Assembly: GCF_001983165.1 (NCBI RefSeq)
Contig: NZ_MNPU01000059.1
Coordinates: 1-37,289, forward strand
Reading direction: 5' to 3'
Source of the DNA: Pseudomonas gessardii
GTDB taxonomy: Bacteria; Pseudomonadota; Gammaproteobacteria; Pseudomonadales; Pseudomonadaceae
DNA length: 37,289 nt
The notes under the pieces are model-generated. The model searched no databases. It saw only the letters and a list, made by a program, of their open reading frames with translations, and was not told the origin of the DNA. The translations under genes and the position numbers were made by a program. Below, one piece after another: positions 1-8,528 of this stretch (position 1 is its first letter; each line of letters starts with the position of its first letter).

Positions 1-297
1 GCGACTTGAGCACTTACGAGGTACCGCCTTGGGCTTTAGAAATTTAACCAATTACATAGCCAGGTGCTTGCTGAAGTCAGGAGGGTTTAGAAATCAGCTA
101 CACCCTTAAATGCGAAGAGCCCCATTAACAATCACATAAAACACCTAAATAGAGTCTAACCCTGGCCCCTCAATGATTCAGGGGGCCAGTTACCGCGACA
201 CCCCAGGGCCAACTGGACTATTAGGCTGTCATGACATACCTGGCCGGCACTGCCACTGACCCAAGCCCCTCACCTTCATTTGCCCTGAGGTGCCCTT
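1..297. other. Left-end stretch without a gene
   Basis: I see no convincing coding frame or RNA gene here. The stretch is AT-richer than the neighbouring genes. It contains a short imperfectly repeated phrase (ctttagaaat near 34-43 and gtttagaaat near 85-94) and one inverted repeat, listed separately. The minus-strand phospholipase gene ends at its right edge. Confidence 0.6.
162..189. repeat. Inverted repeat, possible terminator
   Basis: CTGGCCCCT (162-170) and AGGGGGCCAG (180-189) can pair around a loop of about 9 nt. No T-run follows on either strand, so an intrinsic terminator is only possible, not clear. It lies about 110 nt beyond the stop of the minus-strand clsB-like gene and could end that transcript. 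Confidence 0.35.
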
Positions 298-1455
298 CTA
301 ACCCCGCCGATCCAACACATTCACCACCAACCGATCAATCCACCCCCACACCCGCTGCTTCACCCGCCGCCACAAGGGCCGGGCCTTCCACGCTTGCAGG
401 CTGACCGCCTGGCTCTGGGCAAAATCGCGCTCGAAACTGCCCGCCACCGCCAGCGTCAACTCCGGGTCCAGGGCTTCCAGGTTGGCCTCCAGGTTAAAGC
501 GCAGGTTCCAGTGATCGAAATTGCACGAGCCGATGCTCACCCAATCGTCCACCAGCACCATCTTCAGGTGCAGGAAGCACGGCTGGTATTCAAAGATCTT
601 CACCCCGGACCTGAGCAGGCGCGGGTAGTAGCGGTGCCCGGCGTAACGCACCGATGGATGGTCGGTGCGTGGCCCGGTCAGCAGCAGGCGCACGTCCACG
701 CCACGCCCGGCCGCGCGGCGCAAGGCCCGGCGTACGCTCCAGGTAGGCAAGAAGTACGGCGTGGCCAGCCAGATACGGCGCTGGCCGCTGTTCAAGGCGC
801 GGATCAGCGACTGCAAAATGTCCCGGTGCTGGCCGGCATCGGCATAGGCCACCCGCCCCAGGCCCGACCCGGTTGCCGGCACTTTGGGCAGGCGCGGCAG
901 GCCGAAGTGCGTGGCCGGTTTCCAGGCACGGCGGTGATCGTTGACCCGCCATTGGCGGTCGAACAGGGCTTGCCAGTCCAGCACCAACGGGCCGCTGATG
1001 TGCACCATCACCTCATGCCACTCACAGGTATCTTGCCCTGGGGTCCAGAACTCATCAGTAACCCCGGTGCCGCCCACGAAGGCGACGTGCTGGTCGATCA
1101 ACAGCAGTTTGCGGTGGTCGCGGTACAGGTTGCGCATCCAGCGGCGCCAGCGCAGGCGATTGTAGAAGCGCAGCTCCACCCCGGCCTCGGTCAGGCGCCG
1201 CCGCAGGCTGAGGGTAAATGCCAGGCTGCCGTAGTCATCGAACAGGCAACGCACCTGTACCCCGCGCTCGGCCGCCTGCACCAGGGCCTGGACCATCGCC
1301 TCGGCACAGGCGCCCGCCTCCACCAGGTACAGTTCCAGCTCCACCTGATGCTCGGCACGGGCGATGCTCACCAGCATCTGCGGGAAAAAATTCGCGCCGT
1401 CGATCAGCAATTCAAAGCGGTTGGCGCTGCGCCAGGGGAACACCGCGCCGCCCAT
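298..1455 (-). CDS. clsB: Cardiolipin synthase B-like phospholipase D protein
   Basis: The 385-residue protein carries two HKD (HxKx4D) phospholipase D motifs: H114/K116/D121 within HRKLLLID, and H296/K298/D303 within HLKMVLVD followed by GSCNFD. The length and the absence of N-terminal membrane helices match the ClsB (YbhO) type rather than ClsA. The family makes cardiolipin by transferring a phosphatidyl group between phospholipids at the inner membrane. The C-terminus is rich in Arg and Trp, which suits membrane association. The ATG at 1455 lies directly behind the TGA of the YceI-like gene (TGAGATG), so translation is probably coupled to it. A related PLD-superfamily phosphatidyltransferase is the main alternative. 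Confidence 0.85.
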   Translation of the reverse strand: MGGAVFPWRSANRFELLIDGANFFPQMLVSIARAEHQVELELYLVEAGACAEAMVQALVQAAERGVQVRCLFDDYGSLAFTLSLRRRLTEAGVELRFYNRLRWRRWMRNLYRDHRKLLLIDQHVAFVGGTGVTDEFWTPGQDTCEWHEVMVHISGPLVLDWQALFDRQWRVNDHRRAWKPATHFGLPRLPKVPATGSGLGRVAYADAGQHRDILQSLIRALNSGQRRIWLATPYFLPTWSVRRALRRAAGRGVDVRLLLTGPRTDHPSVRYAGHRYYPRLLRSGVKIFEYQPCFLHLKMVLVDDWVSIGSCNFDHWNLRFNLEANLEALDPELTLAVAGSFERDFAQSQAVSLQAWKARPLWRRVKQRVWGWIDRLVVNVLDRRG

Positions 1456-1456
1456 C

Positions 1457-2047
1457 TCAGCGCGCCGTGAAAATCAGTACCGCACCCACCGGCACCGACA
1501 GGCTGATCGCATCCAGGCCGGCAGCCTTGCGCAAGGTCTCGACACCGGCGAGCAGGTCAAAATCCCTGGCATGCAGCACCAACGGCTCCAGGGTCACCAC
1601 CTGGAAACGCCGGTCGTCCAGGCGCGTGATCAGCAATTCGGCGTTGTAGGCCTGGGTCTTGCCATGCAGGGTGACCGACAGCGGCAGGCGCAACTCCAGC
1701 TGCGCGCCGGTGGCCAGGTCGTTGAGCGGCTGCAGGTTGATTTGCGCGTTGATCAGCGCATTGGGCTGAGCCTTGATCTGGAACAGCTCGTTGCGCATGC
1801 GCTCGTCACGCAGCGGGATGCCACTGTTGATCGACTCCAACTCGACTTCCACCTGCGCGGCACCTTTCTCGTCGACCTTGCCGTGCAGCACCAGGAAGCG
1901 CTGGACTTCGGAAATATCGGTGTTTTTGGTGGTGACGAACGACAGCCGTGAGGATTCGTTATCCAGATACCAGGCGGCCTGCGCAGGCATGGCGGCAGCG
2001 GCCAGCAGCAGGAAGGCCAGGGGCTTGAAGACGGATGCGTTGAACAT
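1457..2047 (-). CDS. YceI-like periplasmic lipid-binding-family protein
   Basis: This is a 196-residue protein with a cleavable signal peptide: a hydrophobic stretch at about 8-18, and AQA-A around residue 24. The mature part opens with WYLDNESSRLSFVTTKNTD, which resembles the start of the YceI domain (a lipocalin-like beta-barrel that binds isoprenoid-type lipids). Residues up to about 195 fill a single such domain. It is followed by the clsB-like gene with a 1-nt gap between stop and start, so the two are probably co-translated. A link to membrane-lipid maintenance is inferred from that pairing only. The substrate is unknown. Confidence 0.75.
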   Translation of the reverse strand: MFNASVFKPLAFLLLAAAAMPAQAAWYLDNESSRLSFVTTKNTDISEVQRFLVLHGKVDEKGAAQVEVELESINSGIPLRDERMRNELFQIKAQPNALINAQINLQPLNDLATGAQLELRLPLSVTLHGKTQAYNAELLITRLDDRRFQVVTLEPLVLHARDFDLLAGVETLRKAAGLDAISLSVPVGAVLIFTAR

Positions 2048-2114
2048 TAATTAAACACTCGCGCGCAGAAAAACCTGCACAAACCTTAACTGGCCGGCTT
2101 GTTGTACGCAATGT

Positions 2115-2885
2115 TTAGACCAGTGCGTGCTGCACCCCTTGCACGGTCGCCTCCAGGCTCGCCAGATGCAAACTCAACACCCGCTCCACCGGCGCCTGGT
2201 GCATGGGCCAATGCAGCGCCATGCTCCCCACCAACCGCCCATTGGCCCGCACCGGCAACGCCACCGCGCGGATCAGGAATGGCAAGCGCACCGGGTATTC
2301 CCAGTACCCTTCGGTGCGCTGGCCAAACCCCTGGTGTTGGGATTGCTCGCAGGCGCGGTACTGATCGTCGGCCGCCACCTGTTCGCGACAGGCCAAGCGT
2401 TGCACCTCGTCAGCCGCCAGCTCGGCCAGGCACGCCTTGCCCATGGCCGAATGGAACAGGCTGGCATGCTGGCCAACGATCTGGCAGTTATTCGGGTACA
2501 GCTTGCGCAATACCGTGGGGATCGCGCTTTCCATGACTTCCAGGCGCTCGCCGTCAAAGTTCGACAGATCCGCCACCAGCCCGGTGCGTTCGCTGAGCTC
2601 CACCAGCCAGGGCGCCGCGCACTCCACCAGGCGCCGCTTGAAGCGTTGCTGGGTATCGCCAAACAAGCGCTGGGCACTGAGGCGATAGCGCCGGTCGCTC
2701 AGGCCGCGATAGATCCAGCCCTGTTCCTGCAAGGTCAGCAGCATCCGCGACACCGTGGCCTTGGGCAGGCAGGTCAGGTAATGCAGTTCTTCAAGCCCCA
2801 GGGCCTGGTGCTCGCCCAGCAGCTCGATGATGGCCAGTGCCCGCTCCACTGAACGTACAGTCCCTGTGTCGACGTTGCTGCCCAT
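2115..2885 (-). CDS. IclR-family transcriptional regulator
   Basis: The 256-residue protein has an N-terminal winged helix-turn-helix (SVERALAIIELLGEHQALGLEELHY..., about residues 9-65) and a C-terminal IclR effector domain. I prefer the ATG at 2885, which has GGAG 7 nt upstream, over a GTG at 2924 with no clear ribosome-binding site. The gene lies 55 nt downstream of the amidase on the same strand. It probably regulates the amidase, transporter and amidohydrolase unit in response to an amide or aromatic acid. The palindrome at 7007-7025 is the best candidate for its binding site. The effector cannot be read from the sequence. Confidence 0.85.
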   Translation of the reverse strand: MGSNVDTGTVRSVERALAIIELLGEHQALGLEELHYLTCLPKATVSRMLLTLQEQGWIYRGLSDRRYRLSAQRLFGDTQQRFKRRLVECAAPWLVELSERTGLVADLSNFDGERLEVMESAIPTVLRKLYPNNCQIVGQHASLFHSAMGKACLAELAADEVQRLACREQVAADDQYRACEQSQHQGFGQRTEGYWEYPVRLPFLIRAVALPVRANGRLVGSMALHWPMHQAPVERVLSLHLASLEATVQGVQHALV

Positions 2886-2940
2886 GGCTCGATCTCCGAT
2901 TGCGGGTGGATGAACGAATTTCACAGCAAGATATAGGCCG

Positions 2941-4377
2941 TCACCCGCCCAGGCATTCCGGGGGGCGGCGCTGCACCCAGTGCGTCAGTTGCTCATGGGC
3001 ATACGCCAGTTGCAGCACAGCGCGATCCGCCAGGGCCGGGCCGATGATTTGCAGGCCCATGGGCAAGCCTTGCGGGTTGAAGCCCACCGGTACACTCATG
3101 CTCGGCAAGCCGGCCAATGTCGGGCCGATCACCACCTCCATCCAGCGGTGATAGGTGTCCATGGTTTGCCCTGCCACGACGCGTGGCCAGGGCTGTTGTG
3201 CATCGAAAGGGAACACTTGGGCGGTGGGCAACAGCAGGAAATCGTAACGTTCAAACAACCTGGCCAGGGCGCGATACCAGTCACTGCGCGCCAGCGACGC
3301 CTGATACACATCCGCCGCGCTCAGGGCCAGGCCGCCCTCCACCTCCCATTGGGCTTCGGGCTTGAGCAACGCACGTTTTTGCGGGTCGGCATACGCCGCC
3401 CCCAGCGCGCCCTGCACCAGCCAATGACGATGGACCAGCCAGGTTTGCCACAGGCGCGCCATGGAAAAGTCCGGCTGGCAGCTTTCGACCGCGCAACCCA
3501 GCGCGCTGAAATCGCCGAGGGCCGATTCACACAGGCTCAGCACGCCCTCTTCCATCGGCAGATAGCCGTTGTAGTCCCCCAGCCAGCCCAGGCGCACGCC
3601 CTTGAAATCCCGGGCCAACGCCGTGCCAAAGACGCGGGGATCGTCCTTGAGCGACAACGGCACCCGCGAGTCATACCCGGCCTGGATGCTCAACAGTTGC
3701 GCCACGTCCGCCACACTGCGGCCCATCGGGCCCTCGGTGGCCAGTTGCTGGACAAACACCTCCGGCGCCGGGCCATGGGGCACGCGGCCCTGGGACGGGC
3801 GCAGGCCGAATACGTTGTTGAACGCCGCCGGGTTGCGCAGCGAGCCCATCATGTCGCTGCCATCAGCCACCGGTAGCATGCGCAACGCCAGGGCCACCGC
3901 CGCCCCGCCGCTGCTGCCGCCCGCCGCCAAGGCCGGGTCGTAGGCATTGCCGGTGGTGCCGAATACGCGGTTGTAGGTCTGCGAACCCAGGCCAAACTCC
4001 GGCACGTTGCTCTTGCCGATGATAATCGCGCCGCTGGCCCGCACCCGCGCCACGGCGATCGCGTCTTCGGTGGGCATCTGTTCGGCGAACAGGGGCGAAC
4101 CCAGGGTGGTGCGCAGGCCTTTGGTCGCCGCCAGGTCCTTGATGGCCTGGGGCATGCCGTGCATCCAGCCACGGGAACGGCCCTGGTCCAGCTCAAGGTC
4201 ACAGGTACGGGCTTCGGCCAGCACATCGGCTTCGTCACGCAACGACACCAGGGCATTGACCGAGGGGTTCAAGCGCGCGATCTGCGCCAGGTAGGCCTGC
4301 ATCACTTCGTGGCAGGACACCTGCCGGGCATGGATCGCCCGGGACAGCCCGAGCGCATCCAGTTCAACGATGTTCAA
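2941..4377 (-). CDS. Amidase (amidase-signature family)
   Basis: The amidase-signature Ser-cisSer-Lys triad can be placed at K80 (QAIKDLAA), S155 (GGSSGG) and S179 (ADGSDMMGSLRNPA). The family hydrolyses amide bonds in the cytoplasm. I chose the TTG at 4377. It has AGGGGG 7 nt upstream and begins MNIVELDALGLSRAIHARQ, giving 478 residues, the usual length. Upstream in-frame starts would add residues that look like translated ribosome-binding and transporter sequence. The TTG overlaps the transporter stop (TTGA), so translation is probably coupled. The motif usually reads DMGGS; here it is DMMGS, a small departure next to the nucleophile. The substrate is unknown; the neighbours suggest an N-acyl or amide compound taken up by the adjacent transporter. 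Confidence 0.88.
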   Translation of the reverse strand: MNIVELDALGLSRAIHARQVSCHEVMQAYLAQIARLNPSVNALVSLRDEADVLAEARTCDLELDQGRSRGWMHGMPQAIKDLAATKGLRTTLGSPLFAEQMPTEDAIAVARVRASGAIIIGKSNVPEFGLGSQTYNRVFGTTGNAYDPALAAGGSSGGAAVALALRMLPVADGSDMMGSLRNPAAFNNVFGLRPSQGRVPHGPAPEVFVQQLATEGPMGRSVADVAQLLSIQAGYDSRVPLSLKDDPRVFGTALARDFKGVRLGWLGDYNGYLPMEEGVLSLCESALGDFSALGCAVESCQPDFSMARLWQTWLVHRHWLVQGALGAAYADPQKRALLKPEAQWEVEGGLALSAADVYQASLARSDWYRALARLFERYDFLLLPTAQVFPFDAQQPWPRVVAGQTMDTYHRWMEVVIGPTLAGLPSMSVPVGFNPQGLPMGLQIIGPALADRAVLQLAYAHEQLTHWVQRRPPECLGG

Positions 4378-5684
4378 GGTTTCACCCCCTTGGCAAACCG
4401 CGCCGGCGCTGCAGCCCTTGGCGCTTCCTGCATGCAGTAGGTGCCCAGCAGCGTCAGCACGCAAGCAAACAGCACATAAAACGCCGGCGCGACCGGTGTG
4501 CCCAACTCTTTGCTCAACCAGGTGACAATCAGCGGGGCGAAACCGCCGAACACCATCACCGCCACGTTATAGGCCACCGACACGCCGGTGGAACGCACCT
4601 CGATGGGAAACTGCTCGGCCAGGGCCGTCGGCGCCGGGCCGAAGAAGCCGCCGATGGCGATGCACAGCATCACTTGCATCACCAGCAGGCGCTCGATGGA
4701 CGGCGCCGCCGCAACCCACACATACAGCGGGTAGACCATCACGAAAAACGCCAGGGTAAAGCCCATCAACACCGGGCGTCGGCCCAGGCGATCCGAGAGC
4801 AGGCCGGACAAGGGAATGACCACGGTCATCAACGCCACGGCGAACATCTGCACCATCAACACCTGATCCAGCGGCAGGCCAAGGTTCTTGTGGGCGAAGG
4901 TCGGCATATTCACCAGCACCACGTAGAACGACACCGTCGCCCCGCAGGCCAGGCCCATGCTCACCAGGATGCTGCGCCGATGGTTACGCAATACATCCAT
5001 CAGGCTTGGCGCGGGGCCGGTGGCCTGTTTGCGCGCTTGGATAAATTCCTCGGGGTCTTCCATGTGCCGGCGAATCCACAAGCCCACCGGGCCGATCAGC
5101 AGGCCGAACACAAACGGCAGGCGCCAGCCCCACAGGTCGAGGGTCTCTGGGGAAAAGAAGTGGGTGACCAACGCCACCATCGCCGCGCCGCCAAATACCG
5201 CCAGGCACTGCCCGACCAATTGCCAGGAGCCGTACAGGCCCTTGCGATGGGCCGGTGCGCTTTCCACCAGGAACGCCGTGGCGCTGGCATATTCGCCGCC
5301 GGTGGCAAAACCCTGGAGCATCCGCGCCACCACGATCAACAGCGGCGCACCCATGCCGATGGCGGCGTAGTTGGGCGCAAACACGATCAGCGCGATGGAC
5401 ACGGTCATCAAGCGGATAATCAACTGCATGGCGGCCTTGCGGCCTTTGCGGTCGGCGTACATGCCGAGCAGGATGCCGCCCACCGGGCGCATAAAGAAGC
5501 CCACGCCGAAGGTGGCCAGGGCCATCAGCAGCGAGGCGTACTCATCGTCCGAGGGGAAGAACTGCCGGGCGATGATGCTGGCCAGAAAGCCATAGACGAT
5601 GAAGTCGTACCACTCCAGCGCGTTGCCGACCACCGCCGCGACCACTTGCCGGGTGCGGGACACGCCTTTTATTGAAGTCTGCAT
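4374..5684 (-). CDS. MFS transporter, metabolite:H+ symporter (MHS) type
   Basis: A 436-residue, twelve-helix major facilitator protein. It has MHS-type landmarks: GNALEWYDFIVYGF in the first helix, PVGGILLGMYADRKGRK in the loop between helices 2 and 3, and RMLQGFATGGEYASA in the fourth helix. This family (KgtP, ProP, ShiA, CitA) imports carboxylates, betaines and similar solutes with protons. It sits between an M20 amidohydrolase (57 nt upstream) and an amidase that overlaps its stop codon. It probably imports their substrate. The exact solute cannot be read from the sequence. Confidence 0.88.
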   Translation of the reverse strand: MQTSIKGVSRTRQVVAAVVGNALEWYDFIVYGFLASIIARQFFPSDDEYASLLMALATFGVGFFMRPVGGILLGMYADRKGRKAAMQLIIRLMTVSIALIVFAPNYAAIGMGAPLLIVVARMLQGFATGGEYASATAFLVESAPAHRKGLYGSWQLVGQCLAVFGGAAMVALVTHFFSPETLDLWGWRLPFVFGLLIGPVGLWIRRHMEDPEEFIQARKQATGPAPSLMDVLRNHRRSILVSMGLACGATVSFYVVLVNMPTFAHKNLGLPLDQVLMVQMFAVALMTVVIPLSGLLSDRLGRRPVLMGFTLAFFVMVYPLYVWVAAAPSIERLLVMQVMLCIAIGGFFGPAPTALAEQFPIEVRSTGVSVAYNVAVMVFGGFAPLIVTWLSKELGTPVAPAFYVLFACVLTLLGTYCMQEAPRAAAPARFAKGVKP

Positions 5685-5741
5685 GGGAACACTCCATTCA
5701 ACCTGTTGAGGAAAGGTCCAGCGGCAGGAAAAGGCAGTTCG

Positions 5742-6917
5742 TCAGGCCGGCTTGAGCCAGCTCTCGGCCAGGGCGCCCCAGTAGGCGGCGCCGGTCAGCA
5801 GGATCTCGTCGTTGAAGTCATAGGCAGGGTTGTGGACCATCGGCCGCGACACGCCGTTGCCGATAAACAGGTAGCTGCCGGGGCAGCGTTGGAGCATCCA
5901 GGCGAAGTCTTCACTGCCCATCAACTTGGGCGTATTGGCGTCGACCGCGGCCTCACCGAGCAAGGCAATGCCGACCTGGCGGGCGAACTCGGTTTCGGCG
6001 CCATGGTTGACCAGCACCGGGTAGGCCGGGCGATGTTCGATCTGCGCGGTACAGCCAAAGCTGGCGGCCTGGGTCTGGATGATTGCCTTGACCCGCTCCA
6101 GCATCTGCTCGCGCACCGGCGCATTGAGGGCGCGCAGGCTCAGGCGCAGGATGGCCTGCTGGGGAATCACGTTGGCAGCCTGCCCTGCTTGCAGGGCGCC
6201 GACGGTCACCACTGCCGCTTCCTGGGCGTCGATATTGCGCGCCACCACCGTCTGCAAGGCCATCACCGTACTGGCGGCGGCCACCAGCGGGTCCACGGTC
6301 AGGTGCGGCATGGAGCCGTGGCCGCCGACGCCTTCGAGGGTCACGGTGAGCAGGTCCTGGGAAGCCATCATCGGCCCGATCCGCAGGCCCAGGTGGCCGG
6401 CGGGCAAGCCGGGCATATTGTGCATGCCGAACAACGCGTCGCAGGGGAAGCGCTCCAGCAAGCCATCGGCAAGCATCGCTTCGGCGCCGCCCTGGCCTTC
6501 TTCGGCCGGCTGGAAGATCAGGTTGAGGGTGCCGTCGAACTGACGCGTCGCCGCCAGGTAGCGCGCAGCGCCCAGCAGCATGGTGGTGTGACCGTCGTGA
6601 CCGCAGGCATGCATGCAGCCGGCGTGTTGGCTGCTGTAGGCGACGCCGGTGTTTTCGATGATCGGCAAGGCGTCCATGTCGGCACGGATCCCCAGGGTGC
6701 GCGTGCTGCGGCCATTGCGCAGCACGCCGACCACACCGGTGTGGCCGATGCCGGTATGCACCTCAAAACCCCAGTTTTTCAGGGATTGGGCGACCAGGGC
6801 CGCCGTGCGGTTTTCTTCAAACCCCAGTTCGGGGTGGGCGTGGATGTCCTGGCGCACGGCGTGCAGGTCGCTGGCGACATCGCTCAGCCAATCCAGGATG
6901 TGCTGGTGTGGGCGCAT
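5742..6917 (-). CDS. M20 amidohydrolase (hippurate hydrolase / aminoacylase-like)
   Basis: The 391-residue protein has M20D peptidase landmarks. These are DIHAHPELGFEE near the N-terminus, GIRADMDALP (about 76-85), the metal-binding HACGHDGH (C105, H107) and QPAEEGQGGA with the catalytic Glu pair. Enzymes of this group hydrolyse N-acyl amino acids, hippurate or indole-acetyl amino acids to the free acid and amino acid. The ATG at 6917 has GAGGAG just upstream, so I prefer it to an in-frame start at 6998. It is the first gene of the unit with the transporter and amidase and lies about 90 nt downstream of a perfect palindrome. Its substrate is inferred to be an N-acylated compound. Confidence 0.87.
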   Translation of the reverse strand: MRPHQHILDWLSDVASDLHAVRQDIHAHPELGFEENRTAALVAQSLKNWGFEVHTGIGHTGVVGVLRNGRSTRTLGIRADMDALPIIENTGVAYSSQHAGCMHACGHDGHTTMLLGAARYLAATRQFDGTLNLIFQPAEEGQGGAEAMLADGLLERFPCDALFGMHNMPGLPAGHLGLRIGPMMASQDLLTVTLEGVGGHGSMPHLTVDPLVAAASTVMALQTVVARNIDAQEAAVVTVGALQAGQAANVIPQQAILRLSLRALNAPVREQMLERVKAIIQTQAASFGCTAQIEHRPAYPVLVNHGAETEFARQVGIALLGEAAVDANTPKLMGSEDFAWMLQRCPGSYLFIGNGVSRPMVHNPAYDFNDEILLTGAAYWGALAESWLKPA

Positions 6918-7006
6918 GGTGATTCTCCTCGCAGGCGGGTATTCCCGTTCTTTTTTGTGGCACCACCACAGATAACCGCGATGGGCGTGCGAGGACAATC
7001 AAAGGT

Positions 7007-7025
7007 GGTTCCACCCTGTGGAACC
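7007..7025. promoter_or_regulatory. Perfect palindrome, candidate IclR-type operator
   Basis: GGTTCCAC-CCT-GTGGAACC is a perfect 8-bp inverted repeat with a 3-nt centre. It lies about 90 nt upstream of the amidohydrolase start and directly after the stop codon of the small Cys protein gene. Short GC-flanked palindromes of this kind are common IclR-family sites. The only regulator in the unit is the IclR protein at 2115-2885. The assignment is inferred. Confidence 0.55.
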
Positions 7026-7340
7026 TCAGGGCAGCAGGCGGCAACCCTGGCGCTCGCCCAGCCATTGGGCGCTGTGGCTGCGGCCCAGGCCGCTGGCGGT
7101 GACCAGGCGCGTTTGCGGATGATCGGCAAAGGCGCTGGTGGGAACGTATTGCTTCACATACCCCAGGCAATAGTCAGCAGGATTGCCCGCCACATACCGA
7201 CACGAGCAATACTCCTTGGCCGTATACGCCGCGATGATATCGGGGAAGGCTTGCAGGTTGACGCGCTCATGCCAGATCCACCCCAGCAAGGCGAGCAACA
7301 GCAGGAGAAACAGGCTGATAAACGGGCGACGACGGATCAT
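7026..7340 (-). CDS. Small membrane-anchored Cys-containing protein, unknown function
   Basis: This 104-residue protein has an N-terminal membrane segment (about residues 7-23, FISLFLLLLLALLGWIW) preceded by Arg residues. The remaining about 80 residues should therefore lie in the periplasm. Four cysteines are visible (C45 and C47 as CSC, C58, C100), which could form disulfides or bind metal. The ATG at 7340 overlaps the TGA of the upstream hydrolase gene (ATGA), strong evidence that it is real and co-translated. A longer frame (to 7646) exists but would run inside the hydrolase gene. I do not recognise the family. Confidence 0.75.
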   Translation of the reverse strand: MIRRRPFISLFLLLLLALLGWIWHERVNLQAFPDIIAAYTAKEYCSCRYVAGNPADYCLGYVKQYVPTSAFADHPQTRLVTASGLGRSHSAQWLGERQGCRLLP

Positions 7341-8419
7341 GGTTGCACCGCCGCGAGCACGCGTTTGAGCAGTTCGTTGTGGCGATAGCGGCCGTCGCGG
7401 TCGTCGCCGTAGCGCACGATCACCAGCTTGGCCTCGGGCAACACATACAACGCCTGGCCCCAGTGGCCCAGGGCCGCGAAGGTATCCTCGGGCGCATCCG
7501 GCCAGGGCCTGGCGGCGCCCTGTACCTGGCGGTTGAGCCACCAGTGGCCGCCGGGCACGGCTTCGTCCTGGCCCGCCGTGTACTGCGCCAGGGGCTGACG
7601 ATTGAAGTCGACCCAGGCCTTGGGCAGCAATTGCCGCTCGCCCCAACGCCCGTCCCGCGCCATCAACAAGCCGACCCGCGCCAGGTCGCGGGCAGTGAGG
7701 TAGGCATAGGACGAGGCAACGAAGGTTTCAGTGGCATCGCTTTCCCACGTCACACTGCGCATGCCCAAAGGCGTGAACAGCGCGGTCCACGGGTAATCGA
7801 CATAAGCCTTGTGCCCGAGCATGCCCTTGAGAGCGGCAGACACGAGATTGCTGTCACCGCTGGAGTAACGAAAGGCCTGGCCCGGCGCGGCGAAAGGAGT
7901 GCTCTGGGCGGCAAACTCCGCCATATCAGCGCGGCCACGGGTGTAGAGCATGGCCACCACCGAGGATTTCAGCGGGGCGTATTCGTAGTCTTCCTGCCAG
8001 TCCAGGCCCGAGGCCCAGTTCAGCAGGTGCGCCAGGGTGATGGTCGGGTGTTGCTTCATCGGCGGATAAAAGCGCGCGGCCGGGTCGCTCAGTTTGAAGC
8101 GGTTTTCGCCGTACGCCACGCCCAGGACGGTGGCCATCAGGCTTTTGCTGATGGACCAGGTCAGGTGTGGCGTGGTGGCCGTGGTGGGCGCGGCGTAGCG
8201 TTCATAAATAATGGTGCCGTCGCGGATCACCAACAATGCGTCGGTGCGAATGCCTTCGCGGGTGATGTCATTGCGCGCCGGGAAGGCATAGTCCTCCAGT
8301 GCCTTGACGGCGGGGCCGGCCAGTTGCGGGCCCTGGGGCCAATCCTTCGCCGGCCAGGCCTGGGCATGTGCGGTAGCGGTGAACAACAGCCAGGCGACGC
8401 ACAGCAGGCCTTTGACCAT
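7337..8419 (-). CDS. Beta-lactamase-fold serine hydrolase (class C / 6-aminohexanoate-dimer hydrolase-like)
   Basis: The 360-residue protein begins with a signal peptide (MVKGLLCVAWLLFTATAHAQA, cleavage near residue 21). An SxxK motif (WSISKS) supplies the nucleophile. A YSS motif (FRYSSGDSN) and a later HWGQ stretch take the places of YxN and KTG. This pattern fits serine hydrolases of the DUF/beta-lactamase family that act on amides or esters, including 6-aminohexanoate-dimer hydrolase, more than a true AmpC enzyme. I chose the ATG at 8419 because it starts the signal peptide exactly; the longer frame to 8521 adds non-signal sequence. It is coupled to the downstream Cys protein. The substrate is unknown, and resistance to beta-lactams should not be assumed. 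Confidence 0.82.
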   Translation of the reverse strand: MVKGLLCVAWLLFTATAHAQAWPAKDWPQGPQLAGPAVKALEDYAFPARNDITREGIRTDALLVIRDGTIIYERYAAPTTATTPHLTWSISKSLMATVLGVAYGENRFKLSDPAARFYPPMKQHPTITLAHLLNWASGLDWQEDYEYAPLKSSVVAMLYTRGRADMAEFAAQSTPFAAPGQAFRYSSGDSNLVSAALKGMLGHKAYVDYPWTALFTPLGMRSVTWESDATETFVASSYAYLTARDLARVGLLMARDGRWGERQLLPKAWVDFNRQPLAQYTAGQDEAVPGGHWWLNRQVQGAARPWPDAPEDTFAALGHWGQALYVLPEAKLVIVRYGDDRDGRYRHNELLKRVLAAVQP

Positions 8420-8528
8420 GGACAAGTACTCGGGGGCATTCAAGCCCGCGAGCCTAATGCAGATAAATGACGGTTTGGCGACAGGCCTGGGAACCACCCC
8501 ATAGCTCCCACACACGCTCATCCCACAG

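Noticed and set aside
168..1470. Possible CRISPR or tandem array in the left part
   Set aside because: No regularly spaced direct repeats are present; only a short 10-nt phrase recurs once near 34 and 85.
2886..2924. GTG start 13 codons upstream for the IclR regulator
   Set aside because: There is no ribosome-binding site before it, while the ATG at 2885 has a GGAG at a good distance.
5706..7388. Plus-strand open frame of 560 codons opposite the M20 amidohydrolase
   Set aside because: It crosses the promoter palindrome and the small Cys gene, and its composition is that of a shadow frame.
7337..8419. Calling the serine hydrolase an AmpC resistance beta-lactamase
   Set aside because: The YSS and HWGQ motifs differ from YxN and KTG, and there is no AmpR-type regulator beside it.
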